64,000 nucleotides of DNA from Chryseobacterium sp. ERMR1:04 (GTDB lineage Bacteria; Bacteroidota; Bacteroidia; Flavobacteriales; Weeksellaceae). A model generated the notes under the pieces. That model worked only from the letters and a program-made list of their open reading frames with translations. It ran no database searches and was not told the origin of the DNA. Of the stretch, positions 37,586 through 45,423 are shown piece after piece. The DNA lies in the NCBI RefSeq assembly GCF_001297705.1, contig NZ_LIRF01000004.1:124001-188000 (forward strand). Direction: 5' to 3'. The stretch's first letter is position 1, and every line of letters starts with the position of its first letter. The position numbers and the translations under genes were made by a program.

Positions 37586-38273
37586 TGATGAATTACTGGC
37601 GATCAGCTATTTAAAACTTCTGTGTGAACAAATTGAGAATGTAGAAGTGGTAAAAGCATTCAACGATCCTAAAATTTTCCTGAACGAAATTGACAACCTT
37701 GATTGTAATCTTTGCATTTTAGACATTGAAATGCCGGGAATGACAGGCATTCAGGTAGCTGAACTTATTTCAGATTCAAAAAAAATAATATTCACAACTG
37801 CTTATAAAGAATATGCGGCAGAAGCATTTGATTTAAATGTGGTAGATTATGTAAGAAAACCGATTAAAAAAGAAAGGTTGATCCAAGCATTTGAAAAAGC
37901 AAAAGAATTGGTTGCAGCCCCTCAAAAAAAAGACTTTATTGAATGGAATACCAACATTGGGAAAACCATTATCTTCACCGAACAGATTGCTTACATTAAA
38001 ACTTCAGAAATCGATAGCCGCGATAAAGAAATCATGCTCAACGATGGAACAACCATCGTTCTGAAAAACCTCAGTTTTAAATCTCTTCTGGAAATGCTTC
38101 CCTCAAAAGATTTTGCACAGGTTAATAAAAAAGAGATCATTGCATTATCTTCCATCAAAGTATTTTCAACCAACGAAATTATCACCTCAATATTGGTAGA
38201 CGGAGATAACTTCATTAAACTTCAGATTGGAGACACCTATAAAAATTCATTATTGGAAATGTTTGGAAAGTAG
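37563..38273 (+). CDS. LytTR family response regulator
   Basis: The frame opens with GTG at 37554, but the ATG at 37563 (MIKCVILDDEL) is the standard receiver start. 236 residues. The receiver domain has the acidic pair DDE, the phosphoacceptor Asp in CILDIEMPG, the Thr in IIFTTAY and the Lys in VRKPIKKE. The C-terminal LytTR DNA-binding domain runs from about 125 (FTEQIAYIKTSE ... FAQVNKKEIIALSSIKVF). It is cognate to the overlapping kinase. A target may be the outer-membrane-like gene 110 bases downstream; this is only positional. Confidence 0.92.
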   Translation: MIKCVILDDELLAISYLKLLCEQIENVEVVKAFNDPKIFLNEIDNLDCNLCILDIEMPGMTGIQVAELISDSKKIIFTTAYKEYAAEAFDLNVVDYVRKPIKKERLIQAFEKAKELVAAPQKKDFIEWNTNIGKTIIFTEQIAYIKTSEIDSRDKEIMLNDGTTIVLKNLSFKSLLEMLPSKDFAQVNKKEIIALSSIKVFSTNEIITSILVDGDNFIKLQIGDTYKNSLLEMFGK

Positions 38274-38352
38274 ATTTTTCATACGTTTTCTATTTCATTA
38301 CAAATTTTATCCGTTTCATTACATCCCTCCTATTTAACATAGGTAGGCAGCG

Positions 38353-38360
38353 TACTTTTG
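38353..38360 (+). promoter_or_regulatory. Candidate -7 box (TACTTTTG)
   Basis: Exact TANNTTTG match followed by C, 23 bases before the GTG start at 38384. Confidence 0.55.
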
Positions 38361-38383
38361 CGGCTTGATTAAATAATTTGATT

Positions 38384-38773
38384 GTGAAAAAACTTTTTTA
38401 TGTTTGTGGAATTCTCATATCCGGATGTTGTTTCGCTCAGGAATCAGCTGCTAAAGTTAAAGTTGCTTTTTTTGATGGAGTTGCAGTAGCCGGATATGTG
38501 GATTATGGGGCCTTCATCAACTTTACCGGACCGAATGTAAATGTAACGCACAAAGATGTTAAATTCATCCTTGGAATGCTTCCATCATTGAGAATTAAAG
38601 AAGACAAATCTTCTGGAACTAAAAACAATATGATCACTCCCAATCTGGGAATAGGACTCACTGCAGTTTACAAAAAAATGGCACTACAAATCCCGATGTA
38701 TTACAACTCTAAAACCGCTGCAGAAAACGGTTCGTGGAAAGTGGGCATTGGTCTTGGCTATTCTTTCAAATAG
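38384..38773 (+). CDS. Small exported beta-barrel-like protein
   Basis: 130 residues. The best start is GTG at 38384, giving MKKLFYVCGILISGCCFAQE, a signal peptide; an upstream TTG at 38378 is possible. The mature part has alternating hydrophobic strands and ends GIGLGYSFK with a terminal aromatic residue, as in small outer-membrane barrels. No family is recognised. It lies between the LytTR regulator and the antiporter. Confidence 0.7.
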   Translation: MKKLFYVCGILISGCCFAQESAAKVKVAFFDGVAVAGYVDYGAFINFTGPNVNVTHKDVKFILGMLPSLRIKEDKSSGTKNNMITPNLGIGLTAVYKKMALQIPMYYNSKTAAENGSWKVGIGLGYSFK

Positions 38774-38871
38774 CTTTTCATTACATTATTGAGGTCATTT
38801 ATTACATTTTAAAAAGAATAGTATTTAACATAACTATATTCTTATCAACTTTGCATTTAAATATTGGAATT

Positions 38872-41151
38872 ATGAATTTGGGGAAGTATAGAAATCTAAT
38901 TTTTTACGTGGCTACAATTGCCATTTTCTCCTGCCTGATGTATTACTTCATCGTAGAAGGACAAACATTAGAAGCGGGACAAAATATTGTTGTAAAAACA
39001 AGCACAGGTTCCACTTGGGAGAACTTTGTAGAATCTTTTAAAACCAATCTGCATCATCCGCTGGCGTTGTTGTTAGCACAAATCGTTACCATTATTCTTG
39101 TGGCGAGATTGTTCGGATGGTTTTGTATGAAAATAAAACAACCCACGGTAATTGGAGAAATGATTGCGGGTATCGTTTTAGGACCCTCACTTTTGGGAAT
39201 GTATTTTCCTGAATTTTCAACTTTCCTTTTCCCTAAAGAATCCTTAGGTAACCTACAGTTTTTGAGCCAGATAGGATTAATCCTCTTCATGTACATCGTA
39301 GGAATGGAACTGGATCTGAGTGTTTTAAGAAAAAAAGCTCATGATGCTGTAGTCATCAGCCATGCAAGTATTATTATCCCTTTTGCATTAGGCATCGGGC
39401 TATCCTATTTTATCTATAAAGAATTTGCTCCGGACGGAATTCAGTTCACCTCCTTCGCTTTATTTATCGCTATTGCCATGAGTATCACCGCATTTCCGGT
39501 ATTGGCAAGAATTGTTCAGGAGAGAAATCTTCAAAAAACAAAACTAGGAACCATTGTTATTACCTGTGCTGCAGCCGATGATATTACTGCCTGGTGTATT
39601 TTGGCAGCCGTTATTGCTATTGTAAAAGCAGGATCTTTCGCAAGTTCAATCTACGTCATTATCATGGCGATTGGATATGTCTTTTTAATGATCAAAATTG
39701 TAAGACCTTTCCTTAAAAGAATCGGAGACTTGCAAGCAGGAAAAAACACCATCAACAAACCAATGGTTGCCATTTTCTTCCTTACCCTGATCCTTTCTGC
39801 ATATGTAACAGAAGTGATCGGAATCCATGCTTTATTTGGAGCTTTTATGGCAGGAGCTATTATGCCTGAAAATGCAAAATTCCGTACCATGTTTATTGAT
39901 AAAGTAGAAGATGTTGCATTGGTTCTTTTACTTCCATTATTCTTTGTATTTACAGGACTTCGTACCCAAATAGGATTATTAAATGACGGTCATTTATGGA
40001 TGATCGCAGGTTTCATTATTCTAACTGCGGTCATAGGAAAATTTGCAGGAAGCGCGCTCGCCGCAAAATTCCTCGGAATCAATTGGAAAGAAAGTTTAAC
40101 CATTGGAGCTTTAATGAATACCAGAGGGTTGATGGAATTAATTGTTCTGAATATTGGATATGATTTAGGCGTTTTAAGTCCTGAGATCTTTGCCATGATG
40201 GTTATTATGGCCTTGTTTACCACTTTTATGACGGGGCCGGCACTGGATTTCATCAATTATGTTTTCAAATCTAAAAAAGACGAAGATGAAACCCAAGATG
40301 ATAATGATCCTAAATACCGCGTTCTTCTATCATTTGACAATCCGGAATCCGGAAGTACGTTGTTGAAATTAGCACACGACTTCACCAATAAGATGAACGG
40401 AAACAAGAGCATCACTGCCATGAATATTGCTCCCGTGGACGAAATGCATGCTTATGAAATCGATGAATACGAAAGTGAACAGTTTAAAAATGTTATTGAA
40501 ACTTCACACGAACTTCAATTAGAGGTAACTACCCTTTTCAAAGCTTCCACAGATATTGAAAATGAGCTGACTCATATTACCAATAAAGGAAATTATGATT
40601 TGCTTCTGATCATGCTTGGAAAATCAATGTACGAAGGAAGTTTACTGGGAAGATTATTAGGATTTACCACTAAAATCATTAATCCCGAAAAACTTTTAAA
40701 TACCGTAAAAGGGAAAGGTAATATTTTCAACAACTCTCCTTTTGACGACTTTACGTTGCAGATCTTAGATAAAACAAATATTCCGGTTGGCGTTTTGGTT
40801 GAAAAAGATTTTAAATCGGCAGAAAGAGTATTTGTTCCCATCTTTAATTTAAGTGATTTTTATTTGCTTGAATATGCGAAAAGGCTGATCAATAATAACA
40901 ATTCTCAGATCATCATTCTTGATGCAGGAGGACAGATCAGAAGTAATATTGAAGTAAAAGAATTGATCAGAAGCATCGAACAGGTTGCCCCCAATCACAT
41001 CACCTTATATAACGAGAAGAAGATTGAGAAAGAATTTTTGGATTCTCAAGATCTCATGTTAATCAGCAGCAAAAGCTGGAAAAGTTTGATTGACACCAAA
41101 AGTCTTTGGTTATCGGATATTCCATCAACCCTCATCATCTCAAATCCATAA
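38872..41151 (+). CDS. CPA2 family cation:proton antiporter
   Basis: 759 residues from the ATG at 38872 (MNLGKYRNLIFYV); the open frame extends upstream into the previous gene and is not used. About 12-13 transmembrane helices follow a short periplasmic loop. Visible Na+/H+ exchanger signatures are GEMIAGIVLGPSLLG, FLSQIGLILFMYIVGMELDL, SITAFPVLARIVQE, CAAADDITAW (the DD transport site) and NTRGLMELIVLNIG. The C-terminal ~250 residues are cytosolic with a universal-stress-like fold. It exchanges Na+ or K+ for protons; the ion is not determinable from sequence. Confidence 0.92.
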   Translation: MNLGKYRNLIFYVATIAIFSCLMYYFIVEGQTLEAGQNIVVKTSTGSTWENFVESFKTNLHHPLALLLAQIVTIILVARLFGWFCMKIKQPTVIGEMIAGIVLGPSLLGMYFPEFSTFLFPKESLGNLQFLSQIGLILFMYIVGMELDLSVLRKKAHDAVVISHASIIIPFALGIGLSYFIYKEFAPDGIQFTSFALFIAIAMSITAFPVLARIVQERNLQKTKLGTIVITCAAADDITAWCILAAVIAIVKAGSFASSIYVIIMAIGYVFLMIKIVRPFLKRIGDLQAGKNTINKPMVAIFFLTLILSAYVTEVIGIHALFGAFMAGAIMPENAKFRTMFIDKVEDVALVLLLPLFFVFTGLRTQIGLLNDGHLWMIAGFIILTAVIGKFAGSALAAKFLGINWKESLTIGALMNTRGLMELIVLNIGYDLGVLSPEIFAMMVIMALFTTFMTGPALDFINYVFKSKKDEDETQDDNDPKYRVLLSFDNPESGSTLLKLAHDFTNKMNGNKSITAMNIAPVDEMHAYEIDEYESEQFKNVIETSHELQLEVTTLFKASTDIENELTHITNKGNYDLLLIMLGKSMYEGSLLGRLLGFTTKIINPEKLLNTVKGKGNIFNNSPFDDFTLQILDKTNIPVGVLVEKDFKSAERVFVPIFNLSDFYLLEYAKRLINNNNSQIIILDAGGQIRSNIEVKELIRSIEQVAPNHITLYNEKKIEKEFLDSQDLMLISSKSWKSLIDTKSLWLSDIPSTLIISNP

Positions 41152-41176
41152 ATTGATTTGCATTTTCACTATATTA

Positions 41177-41205
41177 AAACCAACTTTTCGAGTTGGTTTT
41201 TTTGT
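41177..41205 (+). terminator. Terminator of the antiporter gene
   Basis: A stem AAACCAACT / AGTTGGTTT with a 5-nt loop followed by TTTT, 26 bases after the stop. Confidence 0.85.
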
Positions 41206-41225
41206 TATACCTCTAGTACTCAAAC

Positions 41226-41463
41226 AACTTGTTTAAACTTTTATTTTAACCGCAAAAGTGACAAAAGATTAACACATTAGTGACTTTAAGTTGAGCATTA
41301 GGCTACAAATAAGAGCACATAAGTTTTTAAAAATCTTTGCATATTGAGCGGAGTCGAAATATTATTCTTTTGTAGACTTTTCCTTTCTCAATAACCAATC
41401 CTTAATTAATCAACGATAGCTTTTGATTCTTTTGCGGTTAAATTGTTAATTCGTTTAAACAGG
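41226..41463 (-). repeat. MITE-like repeat element, copy C (inverted)
   Basis: Starts AACTTGTTTAAACTTTTATT then TTAACCGCAAAAG and ends CTTTTGCGGTTAAATTG...GTTTAAACAGG. It is in the opposite orientation to copies A and D, including the interior tattgagcggagtcga, the reverse complement of copy A's tcgactccgctcaat. Confidence 0.75.
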
Positions 41464-41659
41464 TTCAAAATCTAAAATCCCACTTTCATCCAATCGTAGT
41501 TCTACTACAATTTTTCAATTTTAACACGAATACTTAGGGATTAGAAATATTTTTCATTAATTTTATCCTATAACACACTTGATGGTAATAGATTACATAC
41601 AACTTCGGAGCAAGTATATGATAGAACGTTTTTAAGAAACCTACATCACTCTTGCTTAA

Positions 41660-41951
41660 CCTAAAAACCTTTTAAAAGAAGACCTACATTCAGGACAAGC
41701 CATCAAACTGATTATTGAAGCAGAAAATGTGGTGGGTAAAAAGTATAATTTAAAACTCTGGGAACACGACAGCTGAGGAGGTGATGATCTACTCTACAAC
41801 AATACCCATACTTTTAAAGCAGACCGACAGGAAATCCTTGTTCCCCTTAACGAATGAAATGTAAACCATAAGAGAAATAGGTATTGATCCTAACAATCCT
41901 AATTATGGTTTAAAATTTTCACCCATCAATTATTGTGGATATTCTATCTGA
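41660..41951 (+). pseudogene. Relic of a larger gene with KLWEHD/GDDLL motif
   Basis: Translating this stretch gives protein-like sequence: SGQAIKLIIEAENVVGKKYN, LKLWEHDS, stop, GGDDLLYNNTHTFKADRQ, EILVPLNE, stop. After a frame change it continues REIGIDPNNPNYGLKFSP. Both stops are TGA where a Trp would fit (TGG to TGA). It resembles, from memory, a repeated beta domain in large Bacteroidota secreted or baseplate-like proteins, but I cannot name the family firmly. No start is present, and upstream sequence to 41464 shows nothing else. It is a decayed fragment. Confidence 0.6.
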
Positions 41952-42077
41952 ATAGATTTTTATCATTTAAAATAGATTCCCTACCTTTAAGTAGATAAAA
42001 GCTTAGCACTTCCCCATTTCCATTCTATAAAAACACCCTCTGCCCAAGAGGAAACAAATAATAAAAAAAAATTAATT

Positions 42078-42428
42078 ATGATTGTTAGAAGCGACTCATT
42101 TACCATTGACTTTTCCGAGAGAGATCCTCAATTCCCAGACGGAAATGATATCCTAAAATCACCTTATTTCAAATACTTGAAAAGGTTTCTTTATCATGAT
42201 CTGATGGATTTACACCCAGAATTAGAAGACGAATATGTAAGCAGAATTAAAGAACTCGAATTAGGAGACCCCTTATTAATCGAGACATTTATGCATCTGT
42301 ACGAAATGGATAACGACATTTTAAAATGTAATGAAGCCCAACCTGCTGTTAATGAACAATTATTGAATGAGGGCTTTAAGTATATTGTAGAAAATTTAAG
42401 TACCTGTGATGATGGCGATTATGTATAA
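42078..42428 (+). CDS. Small acidic hypothetical protein
   Basis: 116 residues, strongly acidic, beginning MIVRSDSFTIDFSERDPQFP with helical content and no signal peptide or membrane segment. The family is unknown. It directly follows the relic at 41660-41951, so it could be the surviving partner (for example an immunity-type protein) of a lost effector gene; this is inference from position only. A TACCTTTA box at 41982-41989 lies upstream. Confidence 0.65.
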   Translation: MIVRSDSFTIDFSERDPQFPDGNDILKSPYFKYLKRFLYHDLMDLHPELEDEYVSRIKELELGDPLLIETFMHLYEMDNDILKCNEAQPAVNEQLLNEGFKYIVENLSTCDDGDYV

Positions 42429-42486
42429 ACAACATTCAATTATTTATAAGAAATGATAACCCACAAAATGGGTAAATTAAAAAAAC

Positions 42487-42520
42487 TAGAGCTTGGGTTT
42501 ATAATCTAGGCTCTTTTGTA
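42487..42520. terminator. Weak bidirectional terminator
   Basis: AGAGC...GCTCT stem with imperfect inner pairing (cttgggtt / aatctagg) followed by TTTT. It lies between the convergent 116-residue gene and the GNAT gene. Confidence 0.45.
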
Positions 42521-42523
42521 AAG

Positions 42524-43015
42524 TTAATTCCTTCTATACTTCATGACTTTATTTCCATTATTCTTTTCTGAATCAATATTGATTTCTTCAAAGCCTAATT
42601 TTTTATATAAATGATAGGCCGCAAGATTATGAGCGGTAACCTCTAAAACAATGTCAATATCATGAAATCTATTTTCCGCTTCATGAATAACGGACTGAAT
42701 TAATCCGAACCCGATATTCTTTCCCTGATAATTTTTCTTAACATACATTTGATAAATGCTGCCTGTAGAAATCCCCTCTTTTACAAAAACACAAATTCCA
42801 ATTAATTCACTCCTATCGAAGGCACCAAATATTAATTTTTCCTGAACCGGATTTTCTATATTATCTTCTAATGTAAATTTTTCAATTTTTAACGATTCTT
42901 CATAGTTGGCACCAAAAGATTCGGGAAACACTTTCAAACTTTCCAATCTTATCATCCTGTAATCTTTACTTTCACAGGGCAATAGCGGACGGTATTCAAT
43001 TTTAACACTGCTCAT
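42524..43015 (-). CDS. GNAT family N-acetyltransferase
   Basis: 163 residues from MSSVKIEYRP; an ATG seven codons upstream (43036) is an alternative. Acetyl-CoA dependent acyl transfer; substrate unknown. The GNAT core is clear: LIGICVFVKEG (beta 4), IYQMYVKKNYQGKNIGFGLI (motif A with the Q/R-x-x-G-x-G/A-type loop QGKNIG), and LEVTAHNLAAYHLYKKLGFEE (motif B). A single gene. Confidence 0.88.
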   Translation of the reverse strand: MSSVKIEYRPLLPCESKDYRMIRLESLKVFPESFGANYEESLKIEKFTLEDNIENPVQEKLIFGAFDRSELIGICVFVKEGISTGSIYQMYVKKNYQGKNIGFGLIQSVIHEAENRFHDIDIVLEVTAHNLAAYHLYKKLGFEEINIDSEKNNGNKVMKYRRN

Positions 43016-43146
43016 TTTGAATCCATTTTGTAACATTCAAGTACCTATTTGTAACAATATTATTCTCTCTAATTTTTAAAACATGTAAATATATCATATT
43101 TTGAAAATAATCTTTGGCACGATTATTTAATATAGACAAATAACTC

Positions 43147-43208
43147 ATGTTTAATTTGAGTTTTCATGGTTATTAGTTTTTATCCCTGGTTAACCCCAGG
43201 GATTTTTA
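43147..43208 (+). promoter_or_regulatory. Possible orphan leader peptide plus terminator hairpin
   Basis: A nine-codon frame MFNLSFHGY then TAG (43147-43176) is followed 5 bases later by a hairpin ATCCCTGG / CCAGGGAT (43182-43203) and a T run. Two Phe and one Tyr in nine codons hint at an aromatic attenuator, but enrichment is low and no gene follows directly. The hairpin is convincing as a terminator; the peptide is not. Confidence 0.45.
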
Positions 43209-43418
43209 TTTTAAATATTTTGATGAATTTTCGATAAATAATCAATGATATTTGCCGAATCAGTTTATATGATTTGAAAGCAAAATACCGGATATTTATT
43301 GAATAGGAAAAGAACCTGAATTATTCAATAATCAATTGGACTTTATCTTTTGAATTGGATTTGAAAAATATTCATTATAAAATGTAAGAATCATATTTAC
43401 ATTGTAAAAAATATTTTA

Positions 43419-43426
43419 TACCTTCG
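43419..43426 (+). promoter_or_regulatory. Candidate -7 box of the tyrA leader (TACCTTCG)
   Basis: One mismatch to TANNTTTG, only 4 bases before the leader peptide ATG, the same tight layout as at the ilv leader. Confidence 0.4.
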
Positions 43427-43430
43427 CTTT

Positions 43431-43487
43431 ATGATAACAAACAACAGAACATATTATTATAGAATTTTAAACTCAAATTTGGGATAG
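43431..43487 (+). CDS. Tyrosine leader peptide
   Basis: An 18-codon frame, MITNNRTYYYRILNSNLG then TAG. It contains three consecutive Tyr codons and lies 68 bases upstream of prephenate dehydrogenase, with a GC-rich terminator between. The Tyr run plus a terminator before a tyrosine-pathway gene is the hallmark of transcription attenuation sensing charged tRNA-Tyr. Confidence 0.85.
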   Translation: MITNNRTYYYRILNSNLG

Positions 43488-43509
43488 GGATTCTTATAAA
43501 CATAACATA

Positions 43510-43540
43510 AACCTCGTCCTTGGGCGGGGTTTTTTATTTT
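43510..43540 (+). terminator. Attenuator terminator of tyrA
   Basis: A 10-bp stem AACCTCGTCC / GGGCGGGGTT including two wobble pairs, then a T run. A GGGATAGGG segment at the leader peptide stop can partly pair with the CCTCGTCC arm and is the candidate antiterminator. Confidence 0.8.
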
Positions 43541-43555
43541 AAAAAATTTAACAAG

Positions 43556-44401
43556 ATGAAAATAAGCATCATCGGTGTAGGTCTCATTGGAGGATCTATC
43601 GCATTGAAATTAAGACAAAAAGGAATTGCAGATTTTATTTACGGAATAGATAACAGTAACGAACACCTTAACGAAGCATTAGATTTAAAGATCATTGATG
43701 CCAAGGTAGATCTTGAATACGGAATAAAAAATTCGGACCTCATCATCATCGCTATTCCTGTAGATTCTGCAAGGAAAATACTACCCGGCGTTTTAGATTT
43801 AATCTCTGACAAACAAACCGTAATGGACGCAGGTTCTACCAAAGCCGGAATCGTTTCGTCTGTAAAAGATCATCCGAAGCGTTCAAGATTTGTTGCTTTT
43901 CACCCAATGTGGGGTACGGAAAATAGCGGTCCGAAATCAGCCATCTCTGAAAGTTTTTCAGGAAAAGCGGGCGTGATTTGTAATAAAGAAGAATCTGCTG
44001 AAGACGCTTTGCTTTTAGTAGAAAAAATTGTTGAAAGTCTTGATATGCATTTAATCTATATGGATGCAGAAGCTCATGATGTTCACACTGCCTATATTTC
44101 GCATATTTCACATATCACCTCTTACGCATTAGCCAACACTGTTTTGGAAAAGGAACGCGAAGAAGATACTATTTTTCAATTGGCGAGTTCCGGTTTTTCG
44201 AGTACCGTTCGTTTAGCAAAATCTCATCCTGAAATGTGGGTTCCGATCTTCAAACAAAATAAAGAAAATGTGTTGGATGTTTTAAATGAACATATCAGCC
44301 AATTAAGAAAATTCAAATCTGCTTTAGAAAAAGAAAATTACGAATATTTAGGAGAATTGATATCGAATGCGAACAAAATAAGAGGAATACTTGATAAATA
44401 G
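43556..44401 (+). CDS. tyrA: Prephenate dehydrogenase
   Basis: NAD-dependent oxidative decarboxylation of prephenate toward tyrosine. The frame is open from 43520, but the start MKISIIGVGLIGGSIALKL at 43556 is right for the GxGxxG Rossmann fold. 281 residues. Other landmarks are IIAIPVDSARKILPG, DAGSTKAGI, FHPMWGTENSGPKSA with the catalytic histidine region, and HDVHTAYISHISHI. Controlled by the tyrosine leader upstream. Related genomes often have it next to prephenate dehydratase and an aminotransferase; neither is present here. Confidence 0.95.
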   Translation: MKISIIGVGLIGGSIALKLRQKGIADFIYGIDNSNEHLNEALDLKIIDAKVDLEYGIKNSDLIIIAIPVDSARKILPGVLDLISDKQTVMDAGSTKAGIVSSVKDHPKRSRFVAFHPMWGTENSGPKSAISESFSGKAGVICNKEESAEDALLLVEKIVESLDMHLIYMDAEAHDVHTAYISHISHITSYALANTVLEKEREEDTIFQLASSGFSSTVRLAKSHPEMWVPIFKQNKENVLDVLNEHISQLRKFKSALEKENYEYLGELISNANKIRGILDK

Positions 44402-44439
44402 GCGCATTTTCACCATTTCTAACTATAAATCAACCCTAC

Positions 44440-44467
44440 AAACTTCCGATATTGGAAGTTTTTTTTA
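44440..44467 (+). terminator. Terminator of tyrA
   Basis: A stem AAACTTCC / GGAAGTTT with a 6-nt loop followed by T run. Confidence 0.85.
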
Positions 44468-44531
44468 TGCCTAAATTCAACATGTTTTTTAATAAAGTTA
44501 AAATATTTTTTAACTTTATTAAAAATTTAAT

Positions 44532-44539
44532 TACTTTTG
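44532..44539 (+). promoter_or_regulatory. Candidate -7 box (TACTTTTG) for DUF2089 gene
   Basis: Exact TANNTTTG match, 15 bases before the ATG at 44555. Confidence 0.55.
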
Positions 44540-44554
44540 TAAAAACAATATTCA

Positions 44555-44826
44555 ATGAAACTGCCAATTATTTGTCCAAGTTGTGATCACACGCTTAATG
44601 TAAGTCAGATGAAATGCCCAAGCTGTACAACAGAAGTGAGTGGAGATTATGAGCTTCCTGTTTTTCTTAAACTAAACAGAGAAGAGCAGGATTTTATCCT
44701 CAACTTTTTTTATCGAGTGGAAGTATCAAAGAAGTGGCAAAACAGGCAGATCTTTCCTACCCTACCATGAGAAATAAAATGGACGACCTGATTTTGAAAA
44801 TAGATCAATTAAAAGCTAACAATTAA
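44555..44826 (+). pseudogene. DUF2089 family zinc-ribbon protein, single-base frameshift
   Basis: The N-terminus LPIICPSCDHTLNVSQMKCPSC gives a four-Cys zinc ribbon. As read, the frame ends at 44770 after 71 codons. Adding one T to the T run at 44705-44711 (7 to 8) restores NFFLSSGSIKEVAKQADL SYPTMRNKMDDL..., the helix-turn-helix-like DUF2089 C-terminus, ending at 44826 after 90 residues. The frame therefore breaks at a homopolymer. It is a likely small transcriptional regulator, first gene of an apparent operon with the next two genes. A sequencing error is the simplest reading; phase variation is the alternative. Confidence 0.85.
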
Positions 44827-44836
44827 AATCATTTTT

Positions 44837-45409
44837 ATGAATTGGAAAACAGTCTTCAATCCGTTTGAAAGGTTTAATGATAAAACTTTACTGATTGCCG
44901 GAATTCTATCTATCCCGATGGTTATAGCAATTGGTTACTTTTCCGGAAGCTATTTCAGCAGCATCTATCGAATTAATAATCTGGAAAAAATATCTGTTCA
45001 AGGGGTGGCAATTCCTACATTGATAAGTTTTCTTTCATCCATTATCATTCTTTTTATTTTAGGCAAAATTTTAAATTCCAAAACACGATTTATCGATATT
45101 GTGAATACTGTTTTAATCTCACAAATACCTCTTGCCTTTTTATTGCTTTTTCAAAAACTGACCTTCATAAATACTGCAGCAAAAACAGTTAGAATCTATC
45201 AAAAAAATCCTACAGGATCATTCCCTATTGTAGACTTTATTATAATGATTTCAACCATAATATTTGTATGCACTATACTCATCTACAGCATGGCTATCTA
45301 CTATAACGGCTTTAAAACAGCAACCAATATAAAAAAATGGCAAAGTGTTGTTCTTTTTTGTGTCGTCTCATTTCTTACGATGGTCATTTGCCAAATTTTC
45401 AATAACTAA
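44837..45409 (+). CDS. Yip1-like integral membrane protein
   Basis: 190 residues starting NWKTVFNPFERFNDKTLL after the Met. About five transmembrane helices (ILSIPMVIAIGYFSG, IPTLISFLSSIIILFILG, LISQIPLAFLLLFQ, DFIIMISTIIFVCTILIYSM, SVVLFCVVSFLTMVICQ). The layout fits the YIP1-type family often found beside DUF2089. Function is unknown. It lies 10 bases after the restored DUF2089 stop. Confidence 0.75.
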   Translation: MNWKTVFNPFERFNDKTLLIAGILSIPMVIAIGYFSGSYFSSIYRINNLEKISVQGVAIPTLISFLSSIIILFILGKILNSKTRFIDIVNTVLISQIPLAFLLLFQKLTFINTAAKTVRIYQKNPTGSFPIVDFIIMISTIIFVCTILIYSMAIYYNGFKTATNIKKWQSVVLFCVVSFLTMVICQIFNN

Positions 45410-45423
45410 ACCCACATACGATT

